Assembly: GCA_029582155.1 (NCBI GenBank)
Contig: CM055908.1
Coordinates: forward strand, 23,975,257 to 24,039,256
Source: Panopea generosa
Taxonomy: Eukaryota; Mollusca; Bivalvia; Adapedonta; Hiatellidae
Direction: 5' to 3'
DNA length: 64,000 nt
Both the position numbers and the translations under genes were made by a program. The stretch's first letter is position 1. Each line of letters opens with the position of its first letter. Of the stretch, positions 57,501 through 64,000 are shown piece by piece. The notes under the pieces were generated by a model. That model worked only from the letters and a program-made list of their open reading frames with translations, was not told where the DNA came from and searched no databases.

Positions 57501-60500
57501 CAGTGCAGACTTTCTTTTGCTACTGAGTATATATTGTAAGCATTGCTTGTTAGTATAAGAAGTAATACTTACAGCCATATTTATTATTTCCCAATTATAT
57601 GCTTTCTGAGCAAATTAACCTGCATTAAACAACAACCTGTCTTAAAATACCACTTTTGGTCCTTTCCATGAATGGCTGCTTAAGACAGGTTTGACTGTAT
57701 TTGCTTATTGAATTAGTTCAAGTGGTATTAAAAGGCATTAAAATGTTTAGTCAAAGTCTGCTTTTCATTCTTGTGCTCAAAGCCGTGATGAATCGGCAAC
57801 ATTAGTACCATACATTCATTCTACTAACAATACTGTAATAGAGAAAACCAGTTAATGAGCTCTTCCCACCTGAAGATGATGAAGACGAAGAGGAGAATGA
57901 AGACGGGGAGGAGTCAATAGAGGAGGAGATAAATGATGATTATAGGGAGGAGTTTAAGGATGGTTATGGGGAGGAGTTAAAGAATGGTTATGAGGAGGAG
58001 TTTAATGAGGATGATATATTAAAGGAAAGGGAGGAATATTTAAATGCGGATTTATATTGGAAATCTCTTTATAAAGAAGGTTCTCCCGGTGACGAGGAAG
58101 AACCGGTGGGTATGTGTTTGGGTTTCAGTTCCACGTTCTTCACTTATCAGTTGGATTGTACCAGTTGGTATTTAAAAGACTTACATTTGTATGAATGACT
58201 GATAATGATTAATTTTTGTTGAAACTATTATTATAATTACTATCATTATCCAGTAATTTATGTTGTTTTCTGTGCTTGTAACTTGATTTCTTTGATGATT
58301 TATTTTGTTTATTTGTATAAGTTCGGTTAAATGTTTGATTTCATTATAGATTTAATTGTATCTAATGTATATACCATCAAATTTCTATTTTGAAAATGGC
58401 ACTTGATCTTTAGTGATGACGTGAATTTTTCCCACAGATATGCCCCTCTATTCTTTTTGTGATTGCTCCTTGTTTTCTAATCAACTCGTCCAGCAGTTTT
58501 CATTGTACTGACATAAAACTTGGTCATGAATATAAAGCATACATGTATATATTGTCACAGCCTTCCAGTCTCGTGAACTGTTCTTTGGAGTTATGCCCCT
58601 TAGTTCTGACAGGGCTGGAAAAATGAGCTCGTCCGCTCGCCATGACAAGTGAACATTTGGTCAGGATGAGTAATATTTCAGAAACTGACCTTAATATTTC
58701 TTTCATTTTAAACATTCAATTAAAAATGTTGGAAAGGGATGAAGAGTAGCTTTTATCATAAATTTCAAGCCCTGGTTCATGTTATTCATTTTTTTATTTC
58801 TGGAAAACTTTTTCACAATTTTCATCAGAAAGAGATAAAACTTTGTACATAGTACTAACATGAAAAGGTCATGCACATATTGTCCCCTTTATTCAGTATA
58901 AAAAAAAATGATACACAGCTGTTTTATAGCTATTCTACCCATGAGGCATTGGTTGAACAAAGTTGTTTTTGAATGTTAAATTTGTGCTTCTTTTTAAACA
59001 TCTGTCCACAATGGATTTAACTTGGAATTTAGTACCATGGAATTAATGGAATAATACTGGATATTTCATCATGACATGATTTTTATTGAATTGATACAAT
59101 ATAAAATTTTATACTTTTACATGAATGAAATGTAATATGGTACTACAGGTATTGACAAAAATAAATAACATTTATATATTCAGTTGATACAATATTTGTA
59201 TATATGTTGTAGAATATTTATTCATTGAATTATTGCAATAAATATTTATGGTATAATTATCATTTTGTTTTAAAACTTCAATGAAGGCGTTATCATGAGG
59301 AGAGAGGAGAACCAAGGGAGAACCAATTCCATGTATGAACCCATTACTATATTCCAGACTGCTAAAATACTAACTCTTCTCTTCAGTACACTATTATAAT
59401 TGATTTTGCATTTTTTGTCATTGTAGGAGGAAAGGAATCGTCAGATTTTACAGAAGAAGTTGGAATATGGTGCACTGCTTGCCGCGAGCTTGCACTCTAT
59501 GGTTCCTCTTAATCGTAAGAAGAATGACAGTATACCGTCTAAATTTGCTGAATTTACAGACTTCATGGAAACGGTAAATTTGTCACATTTAATTTCAATT
59601 TCTGACATTTTGTATCATTCTGTATACACTATAATTGCTTTGGTCATCCTTGAAATGTCAGTCAGATGTGAAAACCTTTAGGAAAAGTTGTATGACTGGT
59701 CAGTTTACAACCAGTGTTTTTCAAGATACATAACTGATAAACCTATAGTTAATACTAATTTATTTTAGTTTATACTAATTTATTATAGTTTATACTAATT
59801 TATTCTAGCCTTCATCGCAATCGAGCTAAAATAAATTGGTATAAACTGAAATAAATAAGTATAAACTATATGATATCTTGAAAAACACTGGTTGTAAATT
59901 GACCAGTCGTACAACTTTTCTTAAAGGTTTTCACAATGTCAGAGGGCATTCTTATAATAAAAAACTTGTCACAGCATTATAAATAACTGAATTTGCAACC
60001 TATAGATTTTGAATTTTTTGCCAAACATTGCAATTTTGTTGTATCTGTAATGGAAAGCCAGTCTGTTACTGTGGCAACAAGGCAATTAGGTAGTAGTTTT
60101 ATATCACAAGATATCGGAACTAAATTGTTTCAGGAAAAAGGCCAGAATTCAGCAATAAATATGATGTTTGGAACAAAAACTGGTCCAGGCATTATATTAA
60201 AATGTGCAAAAGAGTATAAATTGTTATTTATCGAGAAAATAAAGATCTACTGTTTGCAAATTATAATGTCCAAAGAATAGAAAGGATTGCTGTTTATTGT
60301 ACAAATAATATAAAAGATTGCCGTCTAATGTACAAATAATGTCCAAAGAATATAAAAGATTGCCTTTTAATGCACAAATAGTATATTTAATGTCAAAAGA
60401 ATATGAAAGACTGCTATTTTGGGAACTTTTGAGAAGCAACTGTTTTCTTATACATTGTCTTAAACATTGTTTAAAGGATAAAAAGGATTGCTGTTTAATG

Positions 60501-62864
60501 TACAGATAAAAATGTCCCAGTAATATGATGGATTGCTGTTATCATACAAAGAGTATAAGTCTGCTTTGTAACGTACAAATAATTTCCAAAGGATATACAG
60601 TAAACGTTTCCTATTTATGTTCAAAGAATATGAAAGATTGCTATCTTTGGAATTATTGAAAAACAACTATTTTCTTGTCTAATATACATTTGAACATGTT
60701 TGAAAATTGTTAAGTTTATCATTAACAGTAGTGTTAGAGCATTGGATCCAAGTTGGATGAGTTATGGGTTCACACCATACTTTACTCCACCCAGGAATAC
60801 TTTGAGAGTGATTTGTCTAATTTGTACGGACTTGTCTATGTAAAAAAAAAACTGTTGATGGTTGAATGGAAACTGCCTTTCACAGGTAAAAGACACAGAG
60901 AAGATGCCTTCCAACAAAGATATTATACGATTTTCTCGCTTGTTTGAGGATCACCTAACTTTGGATGATCTCAGTGTGACCCAGTTACAGAGTATGTGTA
61001 AACTGCTTAACATCGGCTTCATTGGCGAGATCCCCAGTCGAAGAATCCTCAGATTTCAACTTGGGATGAAGTTACGTGAACTGGAAGTTGATGATAGGGT
61101 AAGTAATATATTAACAGTAAATCGGAGAATTAACTGAATCGAGTGTGGGTGTGGTTTTGTTTTTAATTTCAAAGTTTTTAAATACTTTTCATGATGATTA
61201 AAGTAAGAAATTTGTAAAATGAATACATTTACACGTAGCATTTTATTATCATTAAGAAATATTATTTTGGCACGGTTAAATAGATATCCTCATGGCAACA
61301 TGGGGTCAGTGAGTATTGTAGGTATGCTAATATTGGAAGAAATAGTTTTTTTACCAATTCTAAAATTTTGGGAAAACATTTCCTTTAAATCTTTGGCAAA
61401 TGAACAAAGTTTCTGGCAGATAAAAGTTATTGGTATTTGATTTTGAAACAGGTATTGCCAAGAACTTATATATAAAAGAATAAGAAACTTGCATTTCTCT
61501 ACTAAATGTTTATAAAATAGCAAGTAAAGAATTAGTAATTTGGCAAATTAACAATTCAGATTTCAGACTTATTTTTACACATAAAATTTATGCTGTATGT
61601 AATCTTAGATGTTTTAGAATGTTTAAAACATGCAAAATGCTAATAAATTGAAAACATTACAGTTTGAAGTAAAATTTCAAGTACTTAAGCTTATTTTGTT
61701 GCAGTATAAACATTTTGTAATCACAAGTATTTCAAAAAATTTAAACACATTTTTATTGGAATGGTCTTGTCTTGTAGAGAATTCCATTGTGCATAGACAG
61801 AATTTTGATTGGCACTCCTGAGATGAATGGAAGTTCTGATAATTGAAAACGAGATTTCACGAGATATTGAGTGAATACAAGAGCATTCATAAAATTTACA
61901 CCAGTTTCTTTTCCTTCTCTATTTAAGTCCTTGGTATTGGTAAATGTTTTATAGTATAATGGTTTATAACATACCGTATATTCCCTTATAAACGGCCCCA
62001 CTCTAATAAACGCCCCCACCTATTTTTCTGGAAAATCAAAAAATAAAACGTATATGCGATTTGAGTGCGTATTCGCCCATCTTTCCCTGATCGATTACTT
62101 TGTTACACAGACAACAATTAGTCTGCCAATTAAAACATTACAAAACATCGACAATGCGGTTAGTCTGTGTACGCTGAAAGCTCATTGTTCCACATTGATA
62201 AGAGCAAGTGTCCAAGTGATTTAAAGTGAAGAGTATACTGACCATAAATTCGGATATTCCAGTATGCAGACTAGTAATTTCATACAGATTTTCAGCTTTT
62301 TTTCATCCTATGTCGATTATTTTATTCACTCTTAAATAATTCTGAACCACTTTTTCGGGGATTTAAACCGGATTTAAGGTTTTTCCATGGCTTTGTTGGT
62401 TTTATTGTATTTTTAACTGTTGTTAAATTTGCTTTTTTTATCTTTTATAAACGCCCCCAACTTGTAAAATGTAACGCCCCCAGGGGCGTTAATTAGGGAA
62501 TATACAGTAGTTAATTATTAACAGTTGATGTTTCTTTTCATTATCAAGTCTCACTTTGTACAGGCTGGAATATGTCAAAATTAATTTGTGAAAAGTTTTT
62601 TGAAAGTTGTATGCTGTGCATATTTATTGCTTATGCTATAAACTAAATACTTTGTTTTAAAGAAATTAAATAACAAATGCATTCTGCCAAATACCTATTA
62701 CACTGTCTGATCTAATCTTATAGAGTATACAGAAGGAAGGTATAGAGAGCTTGGCTGTTTGGGAACTCCAGGCTGCAAACCGTGCACGTGGGATGCGGGC
62801 CATTGGTGTGCCAGAAAATCGACTCAAAATGCAGCTTGAACAGTGGCTGGAACTTCATCTAAAG
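51575..62864 (+). CDS. LETM1: LETM1 mitochondrial inner-membrane protein (5' and middle exons; continues past right edge)
   Basis: Exons: 51575-51629 (possible N-terminal or 5' UTR), 53208-53778, 54449-54586, 57842-58105 (candidate cassette), 59427-59573, 60886-61098 and 62724-62864, with GT-AG borders and consistent phases. The first in-frame ATG I see is at 53314, giving [15 protein letters not shown]..., a basic presequence-like start with an R-x-F-H-T-S cleavage-type motif repeated (RCFHTSALL). The frame is also open through the earlier exon, so the true start may lie upstream. Hallmarks: [11 protein letters not shown], then a coiled, Lys/Glu-rich stretch; the membrane segment [20 protein letters not shown] (about 165-184) with a Glu at 179 that by its PF-x-E context matches human E221, implicated in ion transport; then the matrix LETM domain ([53 protein letters not shown]). 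LETM1 mediates mitochondrial cation exchange (Ca/H or K/H) and binds ribosomes. The coiled-coil/EF-hand C-terminus is beyond the window. Confidence 0.93.
51675..51835 (+). mobile_element. MITE of the CAGTCAAACCTG family (worn copy)
   Basis: Shares TTGTTGCTTAATACAGGTTA, ATTTGCTCTGAAA and the 'aatagcaaatgt' segment with 63828-63996. Tips are eroded. Confidence 0.65.
52475..52660 (-). repeat. Interspersed repeat with a perfect 16-bp hairpin inside
   Basis: The left part is the complement of 50355-50475. It contains the hairpin at 52568-52602. Confidence 0.55.
52568..52602. repeat. Perfect inverted repeat: 16-bp arms, 3-nt loop
   Basis: Arms GAAAACAGTGTAGGAA and TTCCTACACTGTTTTC around GTC. Could extrude as a cruciform or form a hairpin in the intron RNA. 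Confidence 0.95.
52652..52884 (-). mobile_element. tRNA-derived SINE, family 1 (minus, full length) in LETM1 intron
   Basis: Complement of the full family-1 order: tail (ACACATGACAGGATAAATAT), body (GGAACCACCATTCTTCTGCA), box B region (GGGACTCGAGTCCAC), and head ending TTGACCACAGAGGACCCC. Confidence 0.8.
53932..54128 (-). mobile_element. tRNA-derived SINE, family 1 (minus, head worn) in LETM1 intron
   Basis: Shares ACACATGATGGG, AGAAGAACCACCGTATTCTG and AACTGGCAAACTTTCTCATA with the other copies. Confidence 0.75.
54590..56020. other. LETM1 intron sequence, with a possible SINE at about 55619-55830
   Basis: Mostly AT-rich. At 55640-55670 a box B-like GAGTTGGAATCCC, followed by a less AT-rich body, suggests another SINE, not proven. 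No coding exon seen. Confidence 0.35.
56025..56195 (+). repeat. Imperfect tandem repeat (GCTGGTTTGGATATAATGTT type)
   Basis: Roughly 19-21-bp units alternating CTGCTGGTTTGGATATAATG and TTGGTTTGAGTATA, about eight units. Confidence 0.8.
56460..57527 (+). mobile_element. Tc1-like DNA transposon relic, internally deleted
   Basis: TIRs of about 30 bp: left CTCAGTTGCAAAAGAAAGTG, right (complement) CTCAGTAGCAAAAGAAAGTC, with TA at 56458-56459 and 57528-57529. From about 56935 the plus strand reads [19 protein letters not shown], then [20 protein letters not shown] and [15 protein letters not shown], the DDE C-terminal part of a Tc1 transposase with the second Asp (NDNARHH) and the Glu (TEHILDELG). 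Stops interrupt it (after LP, after VLQ), and the N-terminal DNA-binding half is not recognisable. Dead copy. Confidence 0.88.
57600..57702 (-). mobile_element. MITE of the CAGTCAAACCTG family (partial, minus)
   Basis: Contains AATTAACCTGCATTAAACAA, CAACCTGTCTTAAAATACCA and the tip AGGTTTGACTGTA. Confidence 0.7.
57842..58105 (+). CDS. LETM1: Candidate acidic cassette exon of LETM1 (88 codons, phase 0/0)
   Basis: Between acceptor AATAG (ending 57841) and donor CCG/GTGGGT (58106) lies exactly 264 nt with no stop in the phase set by both neighbouring exons. The peptide starts [20 protein letters not shown] and holds internal repeats [23 protein letters not shown], ending SPGDEEEP. The pyrimidine tract is weak, so alternative or tissue-specific use is plausible. 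It would sit in the matrix just after the membrane segment. Skipping it still joins exons 54449-54586 and 59427-59573 in frame. Vertebrate LETM1 has no such insert as far as I recall. Confidence 0.6.
58106..59426. other. LETM1 intron
   Basis: AT-rich. No repeat or exon recognised. Confidence 0.4.
59667..59934. mobile_element. Foldback MITE, 268 bp
   Basis: Arms of about 65 bp: left TGTGAAAACCTTTAGGAAAA..., right ...TTTTCTTAAAGGTTTTCACA, including GACTGGTCAGTTTACAACCA against its near complement. The centre has three TATACTAATTTATT-type repeats (59745-59805) partly mirrored on the other side. Confidence 0.88.
59980..60660 (+). repeat. Intron region with a degenerate ~45-50-bp repeat
   Basis: From about 60265, words such as AATGTCCAAAGAATATAAAA, GATTGC and TGTACAAATAAT recur several times with decay. 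The open frames here have no domain signal. Confidence 0.6.
61974..62507. mobile_element. MITE, 534 bp, TA-flanked, tips CCGTATATTCCC
   Basis: Left tip CCGTATATTCCCTTATAAAC plus GGCCCC; right tip (complement) CTGTATATTCCCTAATTAAC plus GCCCC; further ATAAACGCCCCCA words occur just inside both ends (62000, 62450). TA at 61972-61973 and 62508-62509. No coding capacity. Confidence 0.85.
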
Positions 62865-63825
62865 GTAAACAAAATAAACAACAGTAATAATTAAAACCTA
62901 TAAATATCAACATCTGAAAACTGATTAACAACATTTATATCAGTTTATGATTCAGTAGGTGAGGTTTTGAAAACAATTAAGCACAGACCTGCAGGATTTA
63001 GTTAACATATTAGGGTCAGGCTATAATCCAGCAGTAAACTCTTATTCCTTTTATAATGTACATTTATGCAATTTTTTTTTTGTTTTTTAAGTTTGATGAA
63101 ATAGTTTATATATATAACGTTTTAAGTTTGCTTTACAGTTAGTGCTTTTCTGTTGAAACATACACTCAACTCATGGGCAGCAAAATATTAAACTTCTAAG
63201 GTGGGAGGGGTATTTTCAAAAATAAAATAATGTAGGTGGGGTTAAAATGCATTTCACTTCTAAAAGAGGATTTGAGAATTGATTTTAACTTTTGAAAAAA
63301 AAGAAGTGTTTATTTCATCATGCTGGTATACAACTTAAAAAAACCTGTTTGATACTCATTTATATATTAATAACTTTTTTTCATATACAATTCAAATTTT
63401 AATAAAAATGTACAGACAGAAAGAGACATTTATACATTTTTTGTAATCTGACAATAGTAATGCAGTCCATAGTTATTCATTATCATTGCCATTTTTGATA
63501 AATGGATTTCAGAAATCTGATATGTTTTCAATACATCATTCATAAAATCACTTTAAGGAAAGGTTTTGGTCAACTGTAAACAAATATAAAGGTGTGGCTT
63601 GGTAAAATGAATTTAAAATATAAGGAAAATGGTCCAGTTTCAAAGTACCTTCTATGGGTGGGTTGTATGTTTTAATCGAAATGACATTTCCACTTTAATA
63701 GGTTGAACTGCCAATTACTCAATTTTAGCCAGTTCAAGCATAGTTTATCAGACTTGTGAAGCAGACTTTATCAGGTTTGTACTATTTTTACATATATAAG
63801 AATTACATCATTGTAAGTTTTACAA
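62865..63825. other. LETM1 intron up to the terminal MITE
   Basis: AT-rich. No further exon seen before the window ends, so the rest of LETM1 lies to the right. Confidence 0.45.
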
Positions 63826-63827
63826 TA

Positions 63828-63996
63828 CAGTCAAACCTGACTTAAGCAACCAGTCAAGGGAAGAGGTCCTTTAAGACAGGTTGTTGCTTAATACAGGTTA
63901 ATTTGCTCTGAAAACATAGAAATGTGAAATAGCAAATGTGGCTGCTTAAGACAAGTGGCTGCTTAATAGAGGTGGCTGCTTACACAGGTTTGACTG
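63828..63996 (+). mobile_element. MITE, 169 bp, TA-flanked, tips CAGTCAAACCTG
   Basis: Perfect 12-bp tips CAGTCAAACCTG and CAGGTTTGACTG, TA at 63826-63827 and 63997-63998. The interior repeats GGCTGCTTAA words. Related copies lie at 37610-37768, 51675-51835 and 57600-57702; this is the most intact. Confidence 0.85.
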
Positions 63997-64000
63997 TATT

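Noticed and set aside
59993-60280. 95-codon ORF in a LETM1 intron
   Set aside because: It does not match LETM1, is not bounded by splice sites in phase, and runs into a decayed tandem repeat.

Overview
This is AT-rich eukaryotic nuclear DNA from an invertebrate animal, most likely a mollusc and probably a bivalve. The evidence is spliced metazoan genes with GT-AG introns, an orphan peptide-type GPCR of the sort expanded in lophotrochozoans, and many tRNA-derived SINEs, MITEs, Tc1-like elements and long minisatellites. The species cannot be named from the sequence alone. No prokaryotic operons, CRISPR arrays or true tRNA/rRNA genes were seen.

Three host genes are supported. (1) A class A GPCR lies on the minus strand at 1081-2154, with its whole coding sequence in one exon behind a splice acceptor. 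(2) A complete plus-strand PCGF3-type Polycomb RING-finger gene lies at 22809-32204, with seven coding exons and 226 codons. (3) A plus-strand LETM1 gene (inner mitochondrial membrane cation exchanger/ribosome-binding protein) starts in the 51.5-53.3 kb area, is read exon by exon to 62864, and runs off the right edge. PCGF3 and LETM1 are neighbours in the same orientation; both also map to human 4p16.3, so old linkage is possible.

Layout: 1-2.2 kb GPCR; 2.2-9.9 kb mostly noncoding with nested SINEs at 7.2-8.05 kb; 9.88-12.92 kb a DNA element with about 500-bp terminal inverted repeats and a SINE inside it; 13.7-14.4 kb a LINE 3' fragment (minus); 14.42-20.21 kb a giant 28-bp minisatellite; 20.5-20.7 kb a second LINE tail; 20.78-21.2 kb a homopurine tract; 22.8-32.2 kb PCGF3, whose introns carry three minisatellites; 32.2-51.5 kb intergenic DNA with a foldback MITE, SINEs, short tandem arrays and a TA-flanked element inserted in a LINE; 51.5-64 kb LETM1, with MITEs, a Tc1-like relic and SINEs in its introns.

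The most unusual structure is in PCGF3. One minisatellite (23443-23885) is built from the end of coding exon 2 plus its 5' splice site. Another (30290-30965) is built from the 3' splice site and first bases of coding exon 6. Each repeated splice site, if used, would bring an in-frame TGA into the mRNA, so only the exon-proximal site gives full-length protein. Other points of note are an 88-codon phase-0 acidic exon candidate in LETM1 just after the membrane segment, a PCGF3 upstream ORF whose stop overlaps the main start, and the 5.8-kb minisatellite whose unit has no stop triplet in any plus-strand frame.
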